A stretch of 64,000 nt of DNA from UBA11524 sp963617205 (GTDB lineage Bacteria; Bacillota; Clostridia; Christensenellales; Aristaeellaceae), in contig CAVEOA010000003.1 in NCBI GenBank assembly GCA_963617205.1, forward strand, positions 62,001 through 126,000. Reading direction: 5' to 3'. The position numbers were made by a program, and so were the translations under genes. Below are positions 26,545-34,049 of the stretch, in pieces. The notes under the pieces were generated by a model, which made no database searches, was not told the DNA's origin, and was given only the letters and a program-made list of their open reading frames with translations. Numbering within the stretch: position 1 is the stretch's first letter; each line of letters opens with the position of its first letter.

Positions 26545-27273
26545 ATGAAGCAAACAGAGAATACGGCGATTGTGCTCCGCTATGCCAATTACCGCGATAA
26601 CGACCGGATGCTGACGCTCTTCAGCCCGACAAAGGGGCGCATCGAGGCGCTTGCACGCGGCTGCCGGAAGCCGAGGTCGCCGATTCTCAACGCGAGTGAG
26701 CTGTTCGCGCTGGGCGACTACGAGCTCTATGAGCGCGGCAATCATCTGACGGTCATCAGCGCGGTGCTGACGGAGACGTTCTATCCGCTGCGGGAGGATT
26801 TTGACCGGCTGTCTGTCGGGACGTATCTGCTGGGCGTGGTCGAGCGCATCATTCAGCCCGGCGTGCCGGCGCAGGACACCTTCATGCTCCTGCTGTACAC
26901 GCTGTCGCGCCTGACGTTCTCGCCTCAGCCGTGGCGGCCGCTGGTAACGGGCTTTCTGCTGCACCTGTCGCGGTGCGAGGGCTTTGCGCCGAGGCTGCGC
27001 CACTGCGTGCGCTGTCAGCGGACAATCGGCGATGAGGAGTCGATGTGGTTTGACCTGCCGGAAGGCGGACTTGTCTGCCGCGAATGCCATCAGATGCAGC
27101 ACGTTCCCGTGTCGCACGCGCAGGTGGCGTGGCTGCGGGAGATGATGACGAAGGGCACGTCGAAATGGCTGGATACGCCGGAAATGCAAGCGCCGCTCCG
27201 CCTGATGCGCCAGTATGTCGAAATGCGGCTGGATCAGCCCGTGCGCGGCGCAAGCATGCTGCCGAAGGATTAA
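26545..27273 (+). CDS. recO: DNA repair protein RecO
   Basis: 242 residues. N-terminal OB fold (TAIVLRYANYRDNDRMLTLFSPTKGRIEALARGCRKP) and a C-terminal zinc site: CVRCQ near residue 153 and CREC near 176. RecO loads RecA onto SSB-coated single-stranded DNA with RecR. ATG follows AAGGAGG. Stands alone between the ilv promoter region and a convergent secreted-protein gene. Confidence 0.95.
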   Translation: MKQTENTAIVLRYANYRDNDRMLTLFSPTKGRIEALARGCRKPRSPILNASELFALGDYELYERGNHLTVISAVLTETFYPLREDFDRLSVGTYLLGVVERIIQPGVPAQDTFMLLLYTLSRLTFSPQPWRPLVTGFLLHLSRCEGFAPRLRHCVRCQRTIGDEESMWFDLPEGGLVCRECHQMQHVPVSHAQVAWLREMMTKGTSKWLDTPEMQAPLRLMRQYVEMRLDQPVRGASMLPKD

Positions 27274-27282
27274 ATGAAAGTA

Positions 27283-27318
27283 ACGCCTGCACACCTTCAA
27301 TGCGTGTGCAGGCGTTTT
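27283..27318. terminator. Bidirectional terminator between recO and the NAGPA-type gene
   Basis: Perfect 12-bp stem, arms 27283-27294 and 27304-27315, 9-nt loop, followed by TTTT. Confidence 0.85.
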
Positions 27319-27319
27319 G

Positions 27320-28273
27320 TTATTCTTCCGTCTCGCTGGGAATCAGCGTGGCGAAGTAAATGCAGTCACCCACCTCGCGGCGCTTGGGGTTGGACGGGGA
27401 ATTGATCTTCTCGTTGTTGAGTATGACCGTGCAGGAGGAGCCGCCGTCTAAGTTGTAGGCGTTTTTCAGCCCGAACGCCGCGGCAAGCTTGGCTGCGCCG
27501 GCAAGGTCAAAGCCCACGGACTTGGGCGAAACGCTTTCCGGGCCCTCGGTGCAGATAATCACAAACTCCATCGGGTTGATCTGCCCGAAAATCATGCGCT
27601 GCGCGAGCGTCTTGGGACCGTTGTCGAGGCGGCGGTCAAATTCCTCGCGGACGACGCCGTCAATCACCAGTCCGGGACCGAAGCAGAAGGCATGCGCGAC
27701 CGTTCCGCCGGCTTCAAGGTACGCGTTCCACTTCTCGCGCGTCGTCGCCTGAATGATGTGCATCTCACCCTCGGTGTCAATGACCATCGTGTCGCGGTAC
27801 TCGCAGATGTATTCGCGCAGCTTCTTCGTGTTGCGGTAGACGATGCCCTGGCTGTGGTAAATGAAGTAATCGCCGTTGATGGCAAGGACGGCGTTTTCAC
27901 GCTTCGCCATCTTCTCCACGCGCGCGGTGTACTTGGAGGGATACGGGTAAGCCAGCGCCGTGCGCACCTGCGTCGGATCGGTGATCTTGACGTAGATCGT
28001 CATGACGGTCGTCGTGCCGTCGCCGGGCTCGTCCATCTGAACGATGTCCTGCGTCCAGTAGGTGGTTTCGATGCGGATGTCGAGCGAGTCGTCATGATAC
28101 CCCGCCTGATCCGGCAGATAATTGTCCTGATTCGGCGCATAGGGCGCCGCAAGCATCTTCTTGCCTGATTCATCCAACCACGGCAGCGGATCGTAGCTTG
28201 CCGTTTCCGCAAGCGCGGGACAAAGCAGAGAGAGCAGCAGACACAGCACCAGCATAAACCGTAATTGTTTCAT
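27320..28273 (-). CDS. Secreted phosphodiester glycosidase (NAGPA) domain protein
   Basis: About 317 residues. A Sec signal peptide (hydrophobic MLVLCLLLSLL, cleavage near ALAETA) is followed by a NAGPA-type domain: AINGDYF, HAFCFGPGLVIDG, then NAYNLDGGSS near the C-terminus, the hallmark of the family. The mammalian member cleaves GlcNAc-1-phosphodiesters; bacterial members are exported and may act on wall glycopolymers or exopolysaccharide. Immediately downstream of glyS (about 30 bp), so probably co-transcribed. A paralogue lies at 45832-46845. Confidence 0.85.
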   Translation of the reverse strand: MKQLRFMLVLCLLLSLLCPALAETASYDPLPWLDESGKKMLAAPYAPNQDNYLPDQAGYHDDSLDIRIETTYWTQDIVQMDEPGDGTTTVMTIYVKITDPTQVRTALAYPYPSKYTARVEKMAKRENAVLAINGDYFIYHSQGIVYRNTKKLREYICEYRDTMVIDTEGEMHIIQATTREKWNAYLEAGGTVAHAFCFGPGLVIDGVVREEFDRRLDNGPKTLAQRMIFGQINPMEFVIICTEGPESVSPKSVGFDLAGAAKLAAAFGLKNAYNLDGGSSCTVILNNEKINSPSNPKRREVGDCIYFATLIPSETEE

Positions 28274-28306
28274 CATTGGCATCCTTTCGTGCTCGATTAT
28301 CGAAAA

Positions 28307-29686
28307 TCAGAAGCGCATCCGCTCCTCGATGTAGCTGCGCAGATCCTTGAGCGCCACGCGTTCCTGCTGCATGGTGTCGCGGTCGCGAACGGTGACAGAC
28401 TGCGTCTCCTCGGTCTCGAAGTCCACGCAGATGGTGAACGGCGTGCCGATTTCGTCCTGACGGCGGTAGCGCTTGCCGATGGAGCCGGTCTCGTCGTAGT
28501 CCACCGGGAAGTACTTCGACAGCTCCGCGTGAATGTCGCTTGCCAGCGCGCCCAGCTTGTTCTTCTGCAGCGGCAGGACGGCAGCCTTGTAGGGCGCAAG
28601 CGCCGGATGCAGGTGAAGCACCGTACGGACGTCGCCGCCCTCAAGCTCCTGCTCCTCGTAGGCATTGCACAGGAACGCCAGCACTGCGCGGTCAACGCCC
28701 AGCGACGGCTCGATGCAGTACGGGATGTACTTCTCGTTCGTGACCGGGTCGAGGTACTCCAGCGACTTGCCGGAATGGTTCTGATGCTGCGTCAGGTCAT
28801 AATCCGTGCGGTCCGCGACGCCCCAGAGCTCGCCCCATCCAAACGGGAACAGGAACTCGAAGTCCGTCGTCGCCTTGGAATAGAACGCCAGCTTTTCCGG
28901 CTCATGGTCGCGCAGGCGCAGGCTCTCCTCCTTGATGCCCAGCGAAAGCAGCCAGTCCCGGCAGAAGGAGCGCCAGTAATCGAACCACTGCAGATCCTCG
29001 CCGGGCTTGCAGAAGAATTCCAGCTCCATCTGCTCAAATTCACGCACGCGGAAAATAAAGTTGCCGGGCGTGATTTCGTTGCGGAAGGACTTGCCGATCT
29101 GTGCGATGCCGGCAGGGAGTTTCTTGCGCGAGGAACGCATGACATTCGCGAAGTTGACGAAGATGCCCTGCGCCGTTTCCGGACGGAGGTAGATTTCGTT
29201 TTCAGGCGTTTCCATGACGCCCGCATGCGTCTTGAACATCAGGTTGAACTGGCGGATGCCGGTGAAGTCCTTCTTGCCGCACTTCGGGCAGACGATGTCA
29301 TGGTCGCGGATGTACGTTTCCAGCTCTTCGTTTGTCCAGCCGTCGCCCGTTTCCGCGCCGCCGGTGAAGTCCTCAATCAGCTTGTCGGCACGGTAACGCG
29401 CCTTGCACGCCTTGCAGTCCATCAGCGGGTCATTGAAGCCGCCGACATGGCCGGACGCCACCCACACCTCGCGATTCATCAGGATTGCGCAGTCCAGCCC
29501 GACATTATACTTGCTTTCCTGCACAAATTTCTGCCACCATGCCTTTTTGACATTGTTCTTGAATTCAACGCCCAGCGGACCATAGTCCCATGTATTCGCC
29601 AGACCGCCGTACAGCTCGCTTCCGGCAAAAATCAAGCCCCGGTTTTTGCAGAGCGCAACCAGCTTGTCCATCGTTAACGCTGCCAT
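28307..29686 (-). CDS. glyS: Glycyl-tRNA synthetase (alpha-2 type)
   Basis: 459 residues. Class II synthetase: motif 1 region after LIFAGSELYGGLANTWDYGPLG, zinc-ribbon-like CKACK...CPKCGKKDF insertion, motif 2 IGKSFRNEITP and motif 3 EPSLGVDRAVLAFLCNAY. It charges tRNA-Gly. This is the dimeric form typical of Gram-positives rather than the alpha2beta2 GlyQS type. ATG 29686 follows AGGAGG; its promoter sits in the flank of CRISPR array A. Confidence 0.97.
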   Translation of the reverse strand: MAALTMDKLVALCKNRGLIFAGSELYGGLANTWDYGPLGVEFKNNVKKAWWQKFVQESKYNVGLDCAILMNREVWVASGHVGGFNDPLMDCKACKARYRADKLIEDFTGGAETGDGWTNEELETYIRDHDIVCPKCGKKDFTGIRQFNLMFKTHAGVMETPENEIYLRPETAQGIFVNFANVMRSSRKKLPAGIAQIGKSFRNEITPGNFIFRVREFEQMELEFFCKPGEDLQWFDYWRSFCRDWLLSLGIKEESLRLRDHEPEKLAFYSKATTDFEFLFPFGWGELWGVADRTDYDLTQHQNHSGKSLEYLDPVTNEKYIPYCIEPSLGVDRAVLAFLCNAYEEQELEGGDVRTVLHLHPALAPYKAAVLPLQKNKLGALASDIHAELSKYFPVDYDETGSIGKRYRRQDEIGTPFTICVDFETEETQSVTVRDRDTMQQERVALKDLRSYIEERMRF

Positions 29687-29723
29687 TGATGCATCCTCCT
29701 GTGTTGTGAAAAATACCACATAT

Positions 29724-29752
29724 AATGATAGACGCAACGCTGTGTTTTGTCA
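29724..29752 (-). promoter_or_regulatory. Sigma-A promoter of glyS
   Basis: Minus-strand TTGACA (29747-29752), 17-bp spacer, TATCAT (29724-29729). The TGA inside the -35 box is also the stop codon of the short remnant frame at 29750-29830. Confidence 0.7.
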
Positions 29753-29830
29753 AGGGCAATACCGCGCAAACAGGGCAATCCGATGAACGGCGAATTTTGT
29801 GCGGCGCTGCCCTGATTTTCCGCCTGCCAT
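29750..29830 (-). pseudogene. Remnant start of a second DUF3800-protein gene or duplication scar
   Basis: The region 29824-29987 matches 32604-32762: ribosome binding site GGGAGGAAA, start codon ATGGCAG, the terminator and the degenerate last CRISPR repeat. At 32610 this start opens the DUF3800-type gene. Here it opens only 26 codons before a stop at the glyS promoter. It probably marks the end of the segment that was duplicated to give two arrays; whether the 26 codons are translated is unknown. Confidence 0.55.
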
Positions 29831-29878
29831 GCAGGTTTCCTCCCAGCCTCTGCCAGTCGAATTGGCAGCCATCCATAC

Positions 29879-29911
29879 AAAAAAAGCAGGTCGTAAAGCC
29901 TGCTTTTATTT
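29879..29911 (-). terminator. Terminator downstream of CRISPR array A
   Basis: AGCAGG (29885-29890) pairs with CCTGCT (29899-29904); the A-run at 29879-29885 is a T-run on the minus strand, the direction of array transcription. A near-identical copy ends array B at 32661-32692. Confidence 0.7.
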
Positions 29912-29951
29912 TTTGCGGATTTTGGCGGTGAAGGGCGATGGAAAAGAAAAA

Positions 29952-30330
29952 ACACCACACCCCTACCATTTGGTAAGGGTGTAGTGCTTTCAAAGCGTGG
30001 CAAAATTCGGGTAAGTATGTTTCAGACCCCTACCATCTGGTAAGGGTGTAGTGCAATGGATTTCAAATGGGGTAGCATTCAGCGCCGCGTTTCAGACCCC
30101 TACCATCTGGTAAGGGTGTAGTGCTGATCCGCTACACGGTTCCCGGCATAGAAAGAAGTTTCAGACCCCTACCATCTGGTAAGGGTGTAGTGCCACAAAA
30201 GACAACGGGAAGACACATATGCCGAGTTTCAGACCCCTACCATCTGGTAAGGGTGTAGTGCAAATCTGCTCGAATCTCGGGACTGGATCGCAAAGTTTCA
30301 GACCCCTACCATCTGGTAAGGGTGTAGTGC
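29952..30330 (-). CRISPR. Type VI-D CRISPR array A (6 repeats, 5 spacers)
   Basis: 36-bp repeats begin at 29952 (degenerate in its first 10 bases), 30019, 30089, 30158, 30226 and 30295; spacers are 31, 34, 33, 32 and 33 bp. The plus-strand repeat begins GTTTCAGA and ends GTGTAGTGC, with an inner stem CCCTTACC/GGTAGGGG on the transcribed minus strand (one G-U pair, loop AGAT). Read on the minus strand the repeat ends GGGGTCTGAAAC, matching the 3' end of known Cas13d direct repeats. So the array is transcribed leftwards from the leader at 30331 and ends at the degenerate repeat and a terminator. Confidence 0.97.
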
Positions 30331-30497
30331 CTCAAGGGGCTCGGAGAGCCCTCTAAAGGTTGATTTTATTATACTTCAAGGACTTGCGTTTGTCAATACA
30401 TCCGTGACGATTTTCATCATTTTTACCCCCCAAAATCACGCAAAACGTCACGGATGTGAAGAATTTTCAGCCGCAAAAACCGACCATATTGTCCATG
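30331..30497 (-). promoter_or_regulatory. CRISPR leader A with consensus promoter
   Basis: Minus-strand TTGACA (30391-30396), 17-bp spacer, TATAAT (30368-30373): a perfect sigma-A promoter aimed into array A. Upstream of the -35 is an 11-bp inverted repeat CATCCGTGACG (30399-30409) / CGTCACGGATG (30446-30456). Between promoter and first repeat a short hairpin GGGCTC-TCC-GAGCCC is encoded. The whole 167 bp is nearly identical to leader B. Confidence 0.9.
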
Positions 30498-30552
30498 CAG
30501 CAGGCAGCGCCTGCCGTTCGGAAACGAGCATGACAGGCGCTGCTTGTGCCGC

Positions 30553-32610
30553 TTATTTCAGATACGCGTTGCTGCAGTTTCTCAGGTATGTCATCACGTC
30601 GTCGTCCGCGCACTGCTCAAGGTGGCGGCGCATCGACTCCGGAACGGTCCTCTGCGCGCAGAAATTGCTGATTTCGCGTGCCATTTGCGTCCTCGCCTGC
30701 TCCGCCTTCAGCCCGTTCTTCTCGACTTCCCACAGCAGGTGGTCGGCGAGCATGCTGAAGCTGAAGGTGTACATGGTCACCTTTTCTTTTTCCTTCCGCG
30801 TGATGGTCATGGCGCGGTTGTAGTACGCTTCCGCCGCCTTGACGAGGCCAGTCATGCGATACCAGCGGCTGAGGCACCACAGCGTCATGTTGCGCGGATA
30901 GCCATCACCCAAATTATCCGCAGCCTCGTTCCTGATATCGTCCTTGAAGGCATTCGACCGCATCAGCGCATCAAACATCTGCTTTCCCTGCGGATTGCCC
31001 GCCTGACCCAGCGCGAGCATGACATCCGCATAGTGCCACAGCGGAAACTGCATCGGCGCCTTCGGCTTGCGGTAGACGCAAGCAAGGAACGCATCGAGCG
31101 CGCCCTCGTCCGAGGTCTTCAGGTCGCAGACGCGCAGGAGCCAGTCAAGCGCCTCTTCGGGCTTTCCGGCGGCAAGCATCAGCATGCTGCGGTTCTGATA
31201 CTGCCGCTGCAGGTCGTTCACGGCGGTAAATTCTTCCATCGCAAGTTCAGACGTTATGATTGCCTCGTCCAGCAGCTCCGGATGTTTGCCGACAAGGTTG
31301 ATGTACGTCTCCAGCTTCACGCCATACGCCTTGCCGAGCAGCTCCGAGCGCAATTCGCCGGTCGAGCCGTCGATCGTGTCAATCATGTTGATGAAATCCT
31401 TCGCGTCGGCAAGCTCGTCAATCCGCTTGTTCACCTTCTCCAGCACCGCGTCAAAGGCAAAGCAGCCCTTCAGGCAATTCATCTCACGGATGCAGAAGTT
31501 GAAATAATAGTCGATGTGCTCCCACGAATGGTTGATGACGCGAATGTCGTTGTTGCAGCTTTCGAGGTACTCCGTGCATTTTGCGACATCGCCGATGTGG
31601 TTGTACAGCGTGATGATATAGAAATTCGTGTCGAAAATCCAGAAGGCGACCTCCTGCGCGAGCGCATCCGACATGTCCCGCAGCCTAAAGAGAAAGTATC
31701 TCTTGTAATTCTCGGCGAAGCTGATGCCGGCGCTGAAGAGCCGCCTGTCGATATACAGCCTGATTTGCAGGGCGAGATTCTGGAAGAAAACGGCTCTTTC
31801 GGGCACAGAGGCGGCCGCAATGCGCTTGAGCAGCTCCTCATGCAGCTCCTTCACGCCGGACAGTTTCGGCAGCGTGCTGATCTGGTACATCATCTCGCTG
31901 TAGCGCCCTTCGGAAAGGAGCTGCTTGAGCTGCGCAACGACCGCGCCCTCGAAAACCTGATAGACATACTGATCCGCATAGAGCGCCTCGATGCGCACGC
32001 GGTCATCATCGGTGAACTTCTTCCTGCCGCTGCGGGTGAAGTAAGTGTTGCAGATGATATCCGCGAAATCGAACTGCCTGATTTTGCGCGCGTCGCCAAA
32101 GTCCAGCGAATATTCGCACGGCTCGACCTTGGTGCGGTATTTCGCGAGCGCCATCTTTTCCTCCACGCGGCTTTTGTACGCCTCCGGGTCGATGATGCCG
32201 CAATTGTCCGCCGTGTTCTTGCGGGTGGCAATCTGCACATTCACCTGCACATCGTCATCGCGATAGGACTGCTTCAATTCGCTGAGCAGCTGAAACAGCC
32301 CTTCCGTGAGGATGTTCAGATACGTCACATCGCCGTTGACGACCTGAATCTGCTCGACATTCTGAAAAATGACGAACTGCGCGCCCTCCTTGCGAATTTC
32401 CTCAAGCGCGTCAAGGTAACGCTTGTCATAATTTTTGCAGCAATGCACCGGCTCCGGCAGCAGCTTCTGCACGAGCTCGTCCGTCAGCATCCCCTGCCTG
32501 CACAGCAATCCGCCCACCAGCGACATATATTTGTATTCTTTGCTGTTCTGCGCGTCATGATCAAAGCTGCCGCTTTCATCGAGAAACAGGTCAAACTTTC
32601 TGACTGCCAT
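30553..32610 (-). CDS. DUF3800-like (RNase H fold) protein with long helical C-terminal region, between the two CRISPR arrays
   Basis: 685 residues. Residues about 1-200 resemble DUF3800: LFLDESGSF (D11, E12) at the very start and QFDFADIICNTYF (D181, D184) near residue 180, a set of acidic residues as in RNase H-like nucleases. Residues about 210-685 are helical and look like TPR-type repeats (for example LDWLLRVCDLKTSDEGALDA). No known Cas family is recognised. ATG 32610 follows GGGAGG; an upstream in-frame ATG at 32652 overlaps the -10 box and is rejected. It is expressed from its own promoter, in the same direction as cas13d and both arrays. Its position suggests a CRISPR-linked accessory nuclease or regulator, but a bystander caught in the array duplication is possible. 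Confidence 0.75.
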   Translation of the reverse strand: MAVRKFDLFLDESGSFDHDAQNSKEYKYMSLVGGLLCRQGMLTDELVQKLLPEPVHCCKNYDKRYLDALEEIRKEGAQFVIFQNVEQIQVVNGDVTYLNILTEGLFQLLSELKQSYRDDDVQVNVQIATRKNTADNCGIIDPEAYKSRVEEKMALAKYRTKVEPCEYSLDFGDARKIRQFDFADIICNTYFTRSGRKKFTDDDRVRIEALYADQYVYQVFEGAVVAQLKQLLSEGRYSEMMYQISTLPKLSGVKELHEELLKRIAAASVPERAVFFQNLALQIRLYIDRRLFSAGISFAENYKRYFLFRLRDMSDALAQEVAFWIFDTNFYIITLYNHIGDVAKCTEYLESCNNDIRVINHSWEHIDYYFNFCIREMNCLKGCFAFDAVLEKVNKRIDELADAKDFINMIDTIDGSTGELRSELLGKAYGVKLETYINLVGKHPELLDEAIITSELAMEEFTAVNDLQRQYQNRSMLMLAAGKPEEALDWLLRVCDLKTSDEGALDAFLACVYRKPKAPMQFPLWHYADVMLALGQAGNPQGKQMFDALMRSNAFKDDIRNEAADNLGDGYPRNMTLWCLSRWYRMTGLVKAAEAYYNRAMTITRKEKEKVTMYTFSFSMLADHLLWEVEKNGLKAEQARTQMAREISNFCAQRTVPESMRRHLEQCADDDVMTYLRNCSNAYLK

Positions 32611-32650
32611 GCACTTTTCCTCCCAGCCTATGCCAATAGAATCTACAACC

Positions 32651-32679
32651 ATTATATACGAAAAAAAGCAGGTCGTAAA
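32651..32679 (-). promoter_or_regulatory. Promoter of the DUF3800-like gene, nested in the array B terminator
   Basis: Minus-strand TTTACG (32674-32679), 17 bp, TATAAT (32651-32656). The -35 lies in the loop of the terminator hairpin, so the array transcript ends where the gene transcript begins. Confidence 0.6.
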
Positions 32680-32692
32680 GCCTGCTTTTGCT
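32661..32692 (-). terminator. Terminator downstream of CRISPR array B
   Basis: AGCAGG (32667-32672) pairs with CCTGCT (32681-32686), flanked by A7 that reads as T7 on the minus strand. Same sequence as the array A terminator. Confidence 0.7.
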
Positions 32693-32726
32693 TTTTTGCG
32701 GATTTTGGCGGTGAAGGGAGATGGAA

Positions 32727-32829
32727 AAAAGCACCCCCTGCCAGATGGTAAGGGTGTAGTGCAAAGCAGAAGTCTGATGAAGTTTCTGATGGCGTTTCAG
32801 ACCCCTACCAGATGGTAAGAGTGTAGTGC
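32727..32829 (-). CRISPR. Distal end of type VI-D CRISPR array B (2 repeats, 1 spacer), separated by an inserted island
   Basis: A degenerate terminal repeat (32727-32762) and a second repeat (32794-32829, with an A in AGATGGTAAGAGTG) flank a 31-bp spacer. The 437 bp from 32830 to 33266 then interrupt the array before regular repeats resume at 33267. Degeneracy at the leader-distal end and the shared terminator show this is the old end of array B. Confidence 0.9.
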
Positions 32830-32930
32830 AGAAGCTCCCAAAACCGCCTTTACTGGAGACGGCTCTGGGAGCTTCTGTTGCTCATGTCGCCATCATGAGC
32901 GGCAGAATCACCTCCAGAAGGGAGGTGATT
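32830..32930 (+). promoter_or_regulatory. Three consecutive perfect hairpins upstream of the small ORF; the last sequesters its ribosome binding site
   Basis: Hairpin 1: AGAAGCTCCCA (32830-32840) with TGGGAGCTTCT (32866-32876), 11 bp. Hairpin 2: GCTCATG (32880-32886) with CATGAGC (32894-32900), 7 bp. Hairpin 3: AATCACCTCC (32906-32915) with GGAGGTGATT (32921-32930), 10 bp, 5-nt loop. The right arm of hairpin 3 is a full-length Shine-Dalgarno sequence; the left arm equals the 16S rRNA 3'-end anti-Shine-Dalgarno sequence. As RNA this would block translation unless opened. No clear plus-strand promoter is visible in the adjoining repeats. Confidence 0.75.
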
Positions 32931-32933
32931 GCC

Positions 32934-33188
32934 ATGAAGTTCGACCTCATGGTCGGGCATCGGCAAGTGTTTGCGCTCCACCGGAGGTCCGGTGAGCTCA
33001 TCTCGTTGGACGAGCTGAAGCATCTGCTTTATGCCTGTCTTGCGGATGATGTAGCGGTAACGCTATGCATTCATATTACCGATGCCGTTGACCTTACGGA
33101 CATGCGTGCAGCTTTTGCCAAGCTGTACGTTGTCCTCGCGTTCGGCCTTTGTACGAAGGCTTGGCGCGTCGAGGTAAACCATTGGTAA
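32934..33188 (+). CDS. Unknown 84-residue protein encoded inside CRISPR array B on the opposite strand
   Basis: Starts at ATG 32934, four bases after GGAGGTGAT, and ends TAA at 33188. It begins MKFDLMVGHRQVF and has an amphipathic middle (ISLDELKHLLYACLADDVAV) and a moderately hydrophobic stretch KLYVVLAFGLC; no signal peptide or known domain. It is the only gene in the island splitting the array, runs against array transcription, and is preceded by translation-blocking hairpins and followed by a 13-bp inverted repeat. Array B transcripts that read through would be antisense to its mRNA. A toxin, an anti-CRISPR or a small mobile-element protein are all conceivable; nothing decides between them. 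Confidence 0.6.
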   Translation: MKFDLMVGHRQVFALHRRSGELISLDELKHLLYACLADDVAVTLCIHITDAVDLTDMRAAFAKLYVVLAFGLCTKAWRVEVNHW

Positions 33189-33240
33189 CACCAATAATAT
33201 TATACCACACGCCGTTGCGGAATGCAAGCGTGTGGTATAA
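33181..33240 (+). terminator. Inverted repeats closing the small-ORF island
   Basis: A 6-bp hairpin ATTGGT-AAC-ACCAAT (33181-33195) contains the stop codon. A perfect 13-bp inverted repeat follows, TTATACCACACGC (33200-33212) with GCGTGTGGTATAA (33228-33240) and a small inner stem. There is no long T-run, so it may be a processed 3' structure or an element end rather than a standard terminator. Confidence 0.55.
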
Positions 33241-33266
33241 ATTCCCTTCAAAAAATAACCAAGAAA

Positions 33267-34049
33267 GTTTCAGACCCCTACCATTTGGTAAGGGTGTAGT
33301 GCACTAGCGAAAACCGTGAAACTGTGATGTGGAGTTTCAGACCCCTACCATTTGGTAGGGGTGTAGTGCTGTTGGTGAAGTCTTCACTCGTGAAGATAAG
33401 TTTCAGACCCCTACCATCTGGTAGGGGTGTAGTGCCCACCCTCGCCGAACAGCGAGTGGCCGACATGGTTTCAGACCCCTACCATCTGGTAGGGGTGTAG
33501 TGCAATTTGGGTTATTCGTGGGATTGGGACGAAAGTTTCAGACCCCTACCATCTGGTAGGGGTGTAGTGCTGGAACAACCACCTGGAAATTCTCTCCGAA
33601 ATGTTTCAGACCCCTACCATCTGGTAGGGGTGTAGTGCTTAACGGTGCAGCGATGGTGGTTTCCTGTAATGTTTCAGACCCCTACCATCTGGTAGGGGTG
33701 TAGTGCCCACAAGGGCGACCTCCTGACAACTCCCAAACACAAGGTTTCAGACCCCTACCATCTGGTAGGGGTGTAGTGCGAACAACCCATGCCTGCAAAC
33801 ATGGAAACCAGAGTTTCAGACCCCTACCATCTGGTAGGGGTGTAGTGCAACACGCGATTTCTGTAGGAGCGTTGAGAAGTTTCAGACCCCTACCATTTGG
33901 TAAGGGTGTAGTGCTTGTGACGCGTTCGAGATCACCATGGCCCGTGTTTCAGACCCCTACCATTTGGTAAGGGTGTAGTGCACGGAGGTCGTATCTCCAA
34001 TCTGTCGCTGGGGGTTTCAGACCCCTACCATTTGGTAAGGGTGTAGTGC
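33267..34049 (-). CRISPR. Main part of type VI-D CRISPR array B (12 repeats, 11 spacers)
   Basis: 36-bp repeats start at 33267, 33334, 33400, 33468, 33535, 33603, 33671, 33744, 33813, 33879, 33946 and 34014. Spacers are 30-33 bp except one of 37 bp (33707-33743). Middle repeats have CCCCTACC/GGTAGGGG, a perfect 8-bp stem with loop ATCT; the three leader-proximal repeats and 33267 have GGTAAGGG, and the loop varies between ATCT and ATTT. As in array A, transcription is on the minus strand from the leader at 34050. The crRNA made from the repeat at 33267 would carry a guide from the edge of the inserted island. Confidence 0.98.

Noticed and set aside
30331..30552. Possible tracrRNA between array A and the DUF3800-like gene
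   Set aside because: The segment is a duplicate of the array B leader with no anti-repeat; Cas13d does not need a tracrRNA.
30544..32751. 735-codon open frame antisense to the DUF3800-like gene
   Set aside because: Shadow of the real gene on the other strand; runs through the terminator and degenerate repeat.
33063..33251. 62-codon minus-strand frame inside the array island
   Set aside because: Starts at TTG without a ribosome binding site, while the plus-strand frame has a full-length one.
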